This document shows, in pieces, positions 9,175 to 17,072 of a DNA stretch of 64,000 nt (the stretch's first letter is position 1; the number at the start of each line of letters is the position of its first letter). The notes under the pieces are model-generated. The model searched no databases. It worked only from the letters and a program-made list of their open reading frames with translations, and was not told the origin of the DNA. The stretch is from Maricaulis sp047308265. Lineage in GTDB: Bacteria > Pseudomonadota > Alphaproteobacteria > Caulobacterales > Maricaulaceae. Position numbers and translations under genes: made by a program. The stretch spans positions 434,001 through 498,000 of the forward strand of contig NZ_JBKQWY010000001.1 in NCBI RefSeq assembly GCF_047308265.1, in the 5' to 3' direction.

Positions 9175-10635
9175 ATGACACGCTTGATTGTGATCCTTCT
9201 GGCCACCTGGTGCGGTCTTGCCGCGCCTTCTTGGGCCCATCCCGACCACTGGCCGCAGGGGACTGCGCCCTGGGACACGGCCTCGGACTGGCCCGACAGG
9301 ATCATCATGACACCCGCGGACGATCCGGCGACCACACTCACGCTGGTCTGGAGGACATCCGCGACCGTGTCGGAGAGTGTCGCTGAACTGGCTCCGGCCA
9401 CGGCAGCCGCGCAGCCTGACCTGGCCTCGCATGCACGAAATGCCCGGATCGAGCGTGTTGATCTCGATCAGGTCGCGGGCGGGTATGGGCGTCCGGTGAC
9501 CCGGAATTTCGGGCGTGGTCCGGTCCACTATCATACCGTGACATTCCGAAACCTTCAGCCTGACACACCCTATCTCTACCGGGTGCGCGGCGCGCGGGGG
9601 CATTGGAGCGAATGGTTCCAGGTCAAGACCGCGCCGCAATCCGGACCGGTGACCTTCCTCTATTACGGTGACGCACAGCGCGGTGTGCATTCGCACTGGT
9701 CACGCATTATTCGGCAGGGTCTTTTGACGGCACCCGAGGCCGAATTTGTTCTCCACGCGGGTGATCTCGTCAATCAGGGCGACCGGGATACGGAATGGGC
9801 CGAATGGCATGCCGCGGGCGGCTTCTTCCATGCCATGCGCAATGTCATTCCCGTTGCCGGCAATCATGAATACACCTCAACGGGCCCCGGCGGCTATCGG
9901 AATGGCGAGGGCGCTGTGACGGCATTGTGGCGTCCGCAATTCACCCTGCCTGAAGAAGAGGGCTTGCCAGACGCCCTGGTCGAGACCGTCTATGACGTCC
10001 GTTACACGCAGGATTTGCACATCTTTGTGCTCGACAGCTCCTCGCCGGACTGGGATGCGCAGCTGGATTGGTTTGACGAGACCGCGCGTGCGTCCGACGC
10101 TCGTTGGAAGATTGTATCCATGCATCATTCTCCTTTCCGGCCGGGCGGCGCAAACAATCCGACCCTGGTTGAGCGTCGAGACAGTTTTGTGCGCCTCGCA
10201 CGACGGCATGACGTGGCCATGGTCCTGGCGGGTCACAATCACTCTTACACACGCGCGAGTTTTGGCACGGGCATGACCGCCCGGACCCTGCTGGGTGAGG
10301 CAAGGGACGTGGAGATGGTCATTGCTGTTTCCGTTTCCGGTGGCATGACCGGTCGAGGAACCGGTCCGGCCTATATGGAGAGCAATCACGCGCTGGCCGA
10401 TGAGCTCACGGTCGACCGATGGGGTAATAACACCCCGACATTCCAGAGCATCCGGATCGACGGGGATCAGCTCGTCTACACGGCCTATACCGCGCTGGGG
10501 CAGGCTTATGACGCCTTCACGCTGACACGGGATGCTGACGGTAATCTGCGCCTTGTGGATGGCGAAGCCGCCTTTGGCGACATCCGTCAGCTGGAAACGA
10601 CCGAGCCCTATGCGGGCAATGATCATTTGCGGTGA
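9175..10635 (+). CDS. Secreted purple-acid-phosphatase-like metallophosphoesterase, copy 1
   Basis: A 486-residue exported protein with a signal peptide (residues 1-21, cleaving after PSWA). A fibronectin-III-like N-terminal domain (about 45-155) holds the repeated phrase YRVRGARGHWSEWFQVKTAP. A calcineurin-like phosphoesterase domain follows, with metal-ligand motifs YYGDAQ, HAGDLVNQGDRD, GNHEY, MHHSPF and GHNHSY. This layout is that of purple acid phosphatases, which hydrolyse phosphomonoesters in the periplasm or outside the cell. The stop overlaps the GTG of the next, paralogous gene. It lies directly behind the STN receptor and its terminator. Substrate unknown. Confidence 0.88.
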   Translation: MTRLIVILLATWCGLAAPSWAHPDHWPQGTAPWDTASDWPDRIIMTPADDPATTLTLVWRTSATVSESVAELAPATAAAQPDLASHARNARIERVDLDQVAGGYGRPVTRNFGRGPVHYHTVTFRNLQPDTPYLYRVRGARGHWSEWFQVKTAPQSGPVTFLYYGDAQRGVHSHWSRIIRQGLLTAPEAEFVLHAGDLVNQGDRDTEWAEWHAAGGFFHAMRNVIPVAGNHEYTSTGPGGYRNGEGAVTALWRPQFTLPEEEGLPDALVETVYDVRYTQDLHIFVLDSSSPDWDAQLDWFDETARASDARWKIVSMHHSPFRPGGANNPTLVERRDSFVRLARRHDVAMVLAGHNHSYTRASFGTGMTARTLLGEARDVEMVIAVSVSGGMTGRGTGPAYMESNHALADELTVDRWGNNTPTFQSIRIDGDQLVYTAYTALGQAYDAFTLTRDADGNLRLVDGEAAFGDIRQLETTEPYAGNDHLR

Positions 10636-10646
10636 GGAAGTCCGTC

Positions 10647-12140
10647 ATGCGCGTATTGCTGTCTCTATTCGCTTTTGTGCTGCTGAGTGTGCCGGCGGGC
10701 GCACATCCCAGTCATCATCGAACGCCACCGCCCCCCTGGCAGGCCGCGTCGGACTGGCCGGACCGGATCGCCACCACTTTTGTCGATGATCCGCACACGA
10801 GTGTGTCGGTCACCTGGCGGACGGATGTCTCGGTAGACCGCACCCGTGCCGAGATCGCCTTGGCGACGGATGATGCGCGGTTTGATCTGACCGCCCGAAG
10901 CTCCAGAGCCACCACACGGACTGTCAATCTGGAACACTGGTCAGGCCATGGTGGAGAGCGGTTTGAGGTCTTCAATATCGGTCTGGGGTATGTGAACTAT
11001 CATGAGGTTACGTTTGAGGGTCTGGAGCCCGACACGCTCTATGCCATTCGCGTGAAAGGTGGAGATGGAAACTGGTCTGAATGGTTCCAGGTCCGCACCG
11101 CGCCCGAACGTGGTCCTGTCGAATTCATCTATTTCGGTGATGCCCAGAACTCCATTCGGCAACACTGGAGCCGCTTGATCCGGTCCGCTCACGCGACGGC
11201 GCCGCAGGCTGATTTTTATCTGCATGCCGGCGATCTGGTTCATGATGGGTCGCGGGATAGGGATTGGGCCGAATGGTTTGACGCGGGCGATTTCCTGCAT
11301 GCGCAAACCCCGATCATCCCGGTCGTGGGCAATCATGAGTATCCGCGTATGGACCGGCGTGCTGACGGCAGTCGGAATCGGTCTTTGAACATGCTCTGGC
11401 GCCCGCAATTCGCACTGCCCGTTGTGGAGGAACTGCCCGAACCCCTGCACGAGACGGTGTATGATGTGCGCTGGAGTGAAGACCTCCATGTTTTCGTCCT
11501 GAACTCTGCAGCGGGCTGGTTTGAAGAACAGGCCGAGTGGCTGGACCGAAAACTGGCGCAGACCGATGCCCAGTGGACGGTGGTGACGATGCATCACCCC
11601 TTTTTCGCCCAGCCCCGGGATCGCAGCAACGCAGACAGCCGCGCCCGCGAAGCCGCCTTCCTGAGTGTTATCGAGCGCCATTCTGTGGACATGGTCCTGG
11701 TCGGTCACATGCATTTCTACGGGCGCCTGACATCGGGCCGGACCAGCCGTGTGAGTGTGGGTGAGGGCGATGCGGTCGACACGGTCTTTGTGATCTCCGC
11801 CGGGACGATTGCCCAGTCCGATCCGATTGATGCTGATTTTCTCCCGCGCGTTGGTGATGGACAGGCGGATCTTGACGGATTGTCAGCGGACCGTGTGGCC
11901 GAGAATACCCCCCTCTTCCAGGTTATTCGACTGGATGGGGATCACCTTGAATACGAGGCCTACACTGCGACCGGCCGGGTCTATGATGCATTCTCGCTGC
12001 AGGCAGACGAGGGGCATAAACGCCTGGTGAATGGTGATGCAGCCTATGGTGAAACGCGTCTGTTCGAGCAAAATACAGGGCCTTGGGCGCCCGGAGAGCG
12101 ACGGCCTCACAATAACTGGGAAGATTTGCGGGGCGATTAG
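10647..12140 (+). CDS. Secreted purple-acid-phosphatase-like metallophosphoesterase, copy 2
   Basis: A 497-residue paralogue of the gene before it, with the same plan: signal peptide to about residue 20 (VPAGA), fibronectin-like domain, then the phosphoesterase motifs YFGDAQ, HAGDLVHDGSRD, GNHEY, MHHPFF and GHMHFY. Both copies share a mature N-terminus with the stretch ASDWPDRI and the phrase GNWSEWFQV/HWSEWFQV. The reading frame starts at GTG 10632, but ATG 10647 has GAGGAAG six bases upstream and is preferred. The tandem arrangement and shared motifs show an old local duplication. The stop meets the convergent histidine-kinase gene with a 4-base overlap. Confidence 0.88.
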   Translation: MRVLLSLFAFVLLSVPAGAHPSHHRTPPPPWQAASDWPDRIATTFVDDPHTSVSVTWRTDVSVDRTRAEIALATDDARFDLTARSSRATTRTVNLEHWSGHGGERFEVFNIGLGYVNYHEVTFEGLEPDTLYAIRVKGGDGNWSEWFQVRTAPERGPVEFIYFGDAQNSIRQHWSRLIRSAHATAPQADFYLHAGDLVHDGSRDRDWAEWFDAGDFLHAQTPIIPVVGNHEYPRMDRRADGSRNRSLNMLWRPQFALPVVEELPEPLHETVYDVRWSEDLHVFVLNSAAGWFEEQAEWLDRKLAQTDAQWTVVTMHHPFFAQPRDRSNADSRAREAAFLSVIERHSVDMVLVGHMHFYGRLTSGRTSRVSVGEGDAVDTVFVISAGTIAQSDPIDADFLPRVGDGQADLDGLSADRVAENTPLFQVIRLDGDHLEYEAYTATGRVYDAFSLQADEGHKRLVNGDAAYGETRLFEQNTGPWAPGERRPHNNWEDLRGD

Positions 12141-13825
12141 ACGCGCGAGGGCTGGCGCGCAATCTCCCGCAATAGGTCGGACAGCGCGTCGATCTGGAGA
12201 GGTTTGGGCAGGCAGCCATTCATGCCTGCCGCTTTGTAGCGCCGGATTTCCTCGTCCAGTGTGCTGGCGGTTAGAGCGTAGATAGGACTGTCAGCATTTT
12301 TTCCCGGATTCTGGCGAAGCTGTCGTGTCGCTTCCAGACCATCCATGTCCGGCATGTGCACATCCATCAGGATCAGGTCGAAGACCTGATACCGGGCCGC
12401 CTCGATCGCCTCTTTTGCCGACGCAGCCATGACCGGTGACTGCCCGAGGTGATTGAGCAGGCCCAAAGCGACTGTGCGATTAATGGCCTGATCATCAACG
12501 ACACAAATGGATAGCGGAGCAAGCTCGGGGCTCTCCTTGATGTCGGTTTCGCTGTTCGGGGCGTTGCAAGAGCGCGCCGGCAGGCTGAAGCAAAACTCGC
12601 TGCCCTTGCCCAGCGTGCTTGTCACGCTCAGCTGGCCTCCCATAAGACGAACCATCTCGCTGGAGATCGTCAAACCGAGCCCGGTTCCGCCAAAGAGCCG
12701 TGTTGTCGTATCATCGGCCTGTTCAAATCGGTCGAATATGCGCGAGCGAGCGTCCTCGGATAGTCCGATACCGGTGTCCGTGACACAAAAGCGCAGGCGA
12801 TCGGCGTCGGGGCGTTCGACGGTCAAACGCACCTCACCGTCTTCCGTGAATTTCACGGCATTGCCCACCAGATTCCACAAGACCTGGCGCACGCGCACAG
12901 GGTCAATCTCGAAATGGTCGGTGAGCGTGTCGGAATAGTCAAGAATGATGTTTACCGGTTTGGACGAGGCCTGGGCCGCAAACAGACTCATGGTTTCCTC
13001 GCACAGGCTGCGCAAATCTGTAGCGACAGGCAGGATGCGGATCGTGTCCTGGTCCAGTTTCGAAATGTCCAGAATATCGTTGAGTACCGCGATGAGGGAG
13101 CTCGCTGATGCGTGGATGGTCGACACGCCACGTGCATCGAGTTCGCCTGTGTTCGACCGTCGCGCAATTTCCAGCATGCCCAGAATACCGTTCATGGGCG
13201 TGCGGATTTCGTGACTCATATTGGCCAGGAAGGCGGCCTTGGTCCGCTCGGCGGTCTGCGCCGCGTTGAGCATGCGGTGGGTGGCCTGGGTGAAGCCGAT
13301 CACGCAGATCAGGCTGAGTACGGTCGCTGTGGCGAGCACGAAGAGTGCGGCGATCCGTTCTGCCTCTGCGGAATAGGCCATGGGTTGTACGACCCCGGCA
13401 ATATCCAATACGAGCATGGCCAGGAAGAGAAGAATGGAGACCACGCCATAGGCGAGAGCCGATCGTGCGCTCAGGAAAAACCCGGCGGCGAGCGGTGGGA
13501 CCATCAAAAAGGGCGCGAGATAGCCGGTCACACCGCCATTGGTGAGGGAGCCCAGAAAGACCAGAAGCTGTGCTGTGGCGACAAAACCATGGGCGGTGGG
13601 CGCATAGATGTGCCAGCGCCAGGCCAGAAGGCTTTGAGTCGCAAAGAAGATAACGGCTACCGCGCCCGCAAGCTTTGCCGGAGAGAGGCCGGGAAGGGCG
13701 ACACTGATCACGGCCAGATACACGCCAATGACCGCTGCAAACGCCCCGGTCGTCCACGCAAGGATGCGCGACTTGTTTTGGAGTGAGAGTGTGTTGTCAG
13801 CAATCACGGGTGGGAAAGGCCTCAT
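12137..13825 (-). CDS. Hybrid sensor histidine kinase with C-terminal receiver domain
   Basis: A 562-residue inner-membrane kinase. About six hydrophobic helices occupy residues 22-180 with no recognisable periplasmic sensor domain. The HisKA segment is FLANMSHEIRTPMNG with phospho-acceptor His205. The HATPase has the N-box NLVGNAVKF near 318, DTGIGLS near 350 and GTGLGLTISSEM near 380. A receiver domain follows, with acidic pair Asp444-Asp445 and phospho-acceptor Asp488 in LILMDVHMPDMDG. No Hpt domain or partner regulator is adjacent, so the output route is unknown. The 110-base gap to the LysR gene upstream contains a nested hairpin. Confidence 0.92.
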   Translation of the reverse strand: MRPFPPVIADNTLSLQNKSRILAWTTGAFAAVIGVYLAVISVALPGLSPAKLAGAVAVIFFATQSLLAWRWHIYAPTAHGFVATAQLLVFLGSLTNGGVTGYLAPFLMVPPLAAGFFLSARSALAYGVVSILLFLAMLVLDIAGVVQPMAYSAEAERIAALFVLATATVLSLICVIGFTQATHRMLNAAQTAERTKAAFLANMSHEIRTPMNGILGMLEIARRSNTGELDARGVSTIHASASSLIAVLNDILDISKLDQDTIRILPVATDLRSLCEETMSLFAAQASSKPVNIILDYSDTLTDHFEIDPVRVRQVLWNLVGNAVKFTEDGEVRLTVERPDADRLRFCVTDTGIGLSEDARSRIFDRFEQADDTTTRLFGGTGLGLTISSEMVRLMGGQLSVTSTLGKGSEFCFSLPARSCNAPNSETDIKESPELAPLSICVVDDQAINRTVALGLLNHLGQSPVMAASAKEAIEAARYQVFDLILMDVHMPDMDGLEATRQLRQNPGKNADSPIYALTASTLDEEIRRYKAAGMNGCLPKPLQIDALSDLLREIARQPSRV

Positions 13826-13872
13826 CAGTTCACGATGGGATCAGCCTCTCCGTCTAGCGGGTACAAGTAAAG

Positions 13873-13905
13873 CACAAGTTGAAGTCTTGCGAGACCAGAC
13901 TTGTG
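13873..13905 (-). terminator. Nested hairpin between LysR gene and histidine kinase
   Basis: An outer 7-bp stem (CACAAGT / ACTTGTG) encloses an inner 4-bp stem (GTCT/AGAC). On the minus strand it follows the LysR stop and is followed by CTTTACTTG, a weak U-tract. It may be a terminator or a leader structure of the kinase mRNA. Confidence 0.4.
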
Positions 13906-13935
13906 GGGTGGGTCCGGAATGCGAAGCCGGGCCAA

Positions 13936-14883
13936 TCAGGATTGCGGGGCGTAATCCGACGTGACCGGTTCGAAATTCGGCAGATTTGCGCAGATATCGA
14001 GGATGGTTTGACGCATCCAGCGGCACGCCCCGTCATGTTCGGAGCGACGGTTCCAGTACAGGATCAGATCGACATCCGGCATGTCAAACGGCATCGGGAA
14101 GGCTTGGACGCCAAACTCCTCAACCAGTTTTCCGGCCAGCCGACTGGGGATGGAGCCCAGCATGTCTGACTGCAACACCATGCTCGCGACCGTGCTCATG
14201 GTTTGGGTCGTGACGAGAACACGGCGTGTATAGCCCAGCGCGTTCAGAGCCTCGTCGACCGGTGAGCGCGCATCGCCGCGTTGAGAGAAATTGATATGGG
14301 GCAAACGAGCAAAGGTCTCGATATCGGGCTGCCCCTTGATCAGCGGGTGATCGCGCCGTGCGGTGAGGATATGGCGCTCGCTGAACGCCTTGGAGACACC
14401 GAAGCGTTTGGGTGCGGGACCATCATGATGCATCAGGAAGTCCAGCTCACCGGCGTCGAGTAGGTCGAGGCCTTCCTCCCGATTGATGGACCGAAGACGG
14501 ATATCAATATGGGGCGCCTCGTCGGCCATGCGATGGATGAGCGAGGGCAGGATCAGGAGATCGAAATAGTCGGCGCAGCCGATCTTGAACTCTCGGCTAC
14601 AGGTGCCCGGGTCGAAATCCGGCGCGCCATCAATGGCCTGTTCAATCTGCCGCAAGGCCTGGGTGACATCCCGCGCGATTTCATTGCAGCGCTCAGTGGG
14701 CTCGATCCCTTTGGGTGTGCGAATAAAGAGCGGATCGTGAAGTAGATCGCGCAGCTTGGCCAAGGCATTGGAGACGGTCGGTTGCGCCACATTCAGGCGA
14801 GCAGCGGCGCGGGTCACGCTGCGTTCTCGCCACAGCGCCTCGAAAGTCACCAGCAAATTGAGGTCGAGCTTTTTGAGCATCAT
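13936..14883 (-). CDS. LysR-family transcriptional regulator
   Basis: A 315-residue regulator. The N-terminal winged helix-turn-helix is clear (ALWRERSVTRAAARLNVAQP, then SNALAKLRDLL and DPLFIRT), followed by a periplasmic-binding-like effector domain from about residue 95. The DLNLLVTFEAL opening and DPLFIRTPKGIEPTERCNEI resemble the NodD/SyrM-like subgroup, which typically responds to aromatic or lipophilic ligands (family knowledge). Two Met codons open the frame. It lies 39 bases behind the beta-barrel gene on the same strand, so it may be the last gene of the MMPL cassette and its local regulator, although LysR genes are more often divergent from their targets. Confidence 0.9.
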   Translation of the reverse strand: MMLKKLDLNLLVTFEALWRERSVTRAAARLNVAQPTVSNALAKLRDLLHDPLFIRTPKGIEPTERCNEIARDVTQALRQIEQAIDGAPDFDPGTCSREFKIGCADYFDLLILPSLIHRMADEAPHIDIRLRSINREEGLDLLDAGELDFLMHHDGPAPKRFGVSKAFSERHILTARRDHPLIKGQPDIETFARLPHINFSQRGDARSPVDEALNALGYTRRVLVTTQTMSTVASMVLQSDMLGSIPSRLAGKLVEEFGVQAFPMPFDMPDVDLILYWNRRSEHDGACRWMRQTILDICANLPNFEPVTSDYAPQS

Positions 14884-14922
14884 GATGGGTAAGTAGGAAG
14901 CTGTGGCGGGATCCGCTAGGGG

Positions 14923-16122
14923 CTAGAAATAGCGAGTGAGCCGCAAGGTGATGGAATCGTCGGATTCGACGGCGAAAAGCGGGTCAGCCTCATCAATATT
15001 CGTGGTGAAACGACCTTCCAGCTCGACAAAATAGTTGGAGCCGATCCGGCGTTCCGCTTCCATCAGCAAGGCCGTGGACCCGTTCTCCAGATCGACAACA
15101 GCGCCACCGAGCAGGCTGGTGTCCGCGAAATCATTCATCGCCAGTCGACCGCCGACAAACAGATCGTTCTGGAATGCGGTCTGAGGTGCGATGGTGAAAT
15201 CATCGCTGCGACCATCTTGGAGGTATTCCGCGAGGATGCCGAAATCCGCACCGTTCCGGGTCACGCCATAGAAGGTGTATTCAACGCCGGCGACAAGAGC
15301 GCCAAACGTGTCGCCATGCCCGTCCTGTACCAGACCTTCGAACTTCCAGAGCCAGGCGCCACGGGTCAGCTGCACATCTGCCGAGACCTGGCTGATGACG
15401 GAATAGTGCGGCAGGAAACGGTCGGCCTCGGGTGCGAGGCGAAGTGTGGGTTCGCGTGACGTGCCGTGAAAGGCCGCAATGCCGATATCCCAGTCCCCGA
15501 TGAAGTGGGACCATCGGGCAGCGAAGTCGACATGTTCATCCTCGTCATCATGTTCATAAAGGGCGCTGTCGGCATCCACCGGAAGCGGCCCGCGCAAACG
15601 TCCATCCACGCCGGCAAAGGTGCGCTCCCGGAACCCGGGCAGGACATAGGCTTCCAGTAGACCCCAATCGCGTTGCCATGACACGCGCAGGGCTTGCTGA
15701 CCCAGCTTGTCCTCGCCGTCGCTGTCTTCGACCGCATCGGTCTGGTTGATGATGTCGACGAGGTGGCGGGATTCGGTCACACCCCAGAACACTTTGATCG
15801 CACCGGCCTCCAGCGTGACCGTGTCGCCACTATAGCGGTAATACGCCTCCCGAAGGTCGAAGTGAGAGCGTTCATCATCCACACTGTCCATGCGGCCCCA
15901 GGGGACAAACACCCATTGGTGACGTCGGTCTTCGCTGCGCCAGCGGAAATCGCCTTCCAGAATGAGCGAGGTCTGAACATCGTCAGACTGGCCGGGATAG
16001 GCTGCATCCTGGGTGAACCAGCGGGCTTCAGTGCCTAGGGAAGCCCCAATGTCCCAGTCGCCGGCATGGGCGGCTGTGGTCAGGGTCAGAGCGGACACGG
16101 CGGTCAGGAAAACGCGGATCAT
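14923..16122 (-). CDS. Outer-membrane beta-barrel protein of the MMPL/LolA-like cassette
   Basis: A 399-residue exported protein: signal peptide to about residue 20 (TTAAHA), then a mature chain dominated by alternating hydrophobic and polar strands, ending in ITLRLTRYF with the C-terminal aromatic residue expected for barrel insertion. Features such as YRYSGDTVTLEAGAIKVFWG resemble DUF1302/alginate-export-like barrels. No enzymatic motif is visible. It is third in a minus-strand set behind an MMPL transporter and a LolA-like protein, a grouping that suggests it handles the substrate at the outer membrane (inference). A terminator-like hairpin lies in the 107-base gap before it, so it may also be transcribed separately. 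Confidence 0.8.
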   Translation of the reverse strand: MIRVFLTAVSALTLTTAAHAGDWDIGASLGTEARWFTQDAAYPGQSDDVQTSLILEGDFRWRSEDRRHQWVFVPWGRMDSVDDERSHFDLREAYYRYSGDTVTLEAGAIKVFWGVTESRHLVDIINQTDAVEDSDGEDKLGQQALRVSWQRDWGLLEAYVLPGFRERTFAGVDGRLRGPLPVDADSALYEHDDEDEHVDFAARWSHFIGDWDIGIAAFHGTSREPTLRLAPEADRFLPHYSVISQVSADVQLTRGAWLWKFEGLVQDGHGDTFGALVAGVEYTFYGVTRNGADFGILAEYLQDGRSDDFTIAPQTAFQNDLFVGGRLAMNDFADTSLLGGAVVDLENGSTALLMEAERRIGSNYFVELEGRFTTNIDEADPLFAVESDDSITLRLTRYF

Positions 16123-16145
16123 GTGAGTACCGATGTAACAGTGTC

Positions 16146-16188
16146 AAAAAGGTGGCCGCGCCGTGAAGGGACAGGACACGACGCGGCC
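16146..16188 (-). terminator. Terminator-like hairpin inside the MMPL cassette
   Basis: Read on the minus strand, GGCCGCG plus CACG/CGTG extensions form an 11-bp stem with one mismatch (16154-16165 with 16177-16188), followed by ACCTTTTTG. It sits between the LolA-like gene and the barrel gene, so it could reduce barrel expression relative to the transporter. Confidence 0.6.
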
Positions 16189-16229
16189 GGGGACGCGGGG
16201 CTGCAGGGGATGCGCCCCGAGCCGGGGGA

Positions 16230-17072
16230 TTAGCGAGCGCGTTCGAGGACGCCGCGCACGAAATCATTCTCGTCCAGGCCGACATCGAACAAGAAATCGC
16301 CGTACAGCAATTCCGTGGACTTGTTGGTCTGGTGATTGGTCATGTTCAGGCTGTGGGCGCGCCAGATGCCGTCGCCGTATTCGCGGTAATCGCTCAGATC
16401 GAGGGTTTTGAGGAGATCGCCGCGGCGGTCGAAAAACTCGACCCGACGGATCTGGTAGACCTCCTGGTCGATATAGCTGAGCTGGCGCGTATATCCGGAA
16501 TTTTCATAGAGCGGAAAACGCTCCACGACATCCACAGACAGGGTTTCACCGGCAACCTCAATGGTGCTCTCGCCCTGGAAATCATAGCTGTACTTGTTCA
16601 GCTCCAGGGAGGTGAAATCCTCGAAAGCAAATTCAGACCCGACAAACGGACCGGACTTGTTGGCGGACGAGATCCGACGCACCCGGGCGAGGGCGGGAAG
16701 GAACAGCCATTGATCATCCGGATCAAGAATGCGGGCGTGGGAGAGGAGGGCGGTGCCCTCCACATCCCGGGGAGTCTGGAAGACGACGATGGATTTGTCG
16801 CCGACCGAATTGTCTTCGCGTTCCAGGGTCTGGAAGGTCAGCTCGCGGCTGGTTTCCTGACCGGCGGCATTGCGCAGGACCATGCGGGCCTCGACCCGGC
16901 TGTCACCGAAACCATTGTCGGAATTGTCCGACCGTTCGGCGATTTCATAGCCCTGGCGCTGGCTGTCGGTTTCGATCCAGGCCGGGGCCTCCTGGGCCAG
17001 GCTGGCCGAGGTGAGGACAGCACCCAGAGCGGTGGCCATCAGCGCCTTATTCAGCGTGTTGAAGCGAGCCAT
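16230..17072 (-). CDS. LolA-like outer-membrane lipoprotein-sorting protein
   Basis: A 280-residue periplasmic protein. The signal peptide runs to about residue 26 (TSASLAQ). The rest has the pattern of the LolA/LolB-fold 'outer membrane lipoprotein-sorting protein' family: a strand-rich open barrel with DKSIVVFQTPRDVEGTALLS, DQWLFLPALARVRRISSANK and GSEFAFEDF. These are family signatures, not those of classical LolA. The first ATG (17084) is bypassed because GGAG sits 6 bases before ATG 17072. The gene overlaps the end of the MMPL gene by 26 bases, indicating tight coupling. The likely role is a periplasmic shuttle for a lipid or hydrophobic cargo from the MMPL pump (inference). Confidence 0.85.
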   Translation of the reverse strand: MARFNTLNKALMATALGAVLTSASLAQEAPAWIETDSQRQGYEIAERSDNSDNGFGDSRVEARMVLRNAAGQETSRELTFQTLEREDNSVGDKSIVVFQTPRDVEGTALLSHARILDPDDQWLFLPALARVRRISSANKSGPFVGSEFAFEDFTSLELNKYSYDFQGESTIEVAGETLSVDVVERFPLYENSGYTRQLSYIDQEVYQIRRVEFFDRRGDLLKTLDLSDYREYGDGIWRAHSLNMTNHQTNKSTELLYGDFLFDVGLDENDFVRGVLERAR

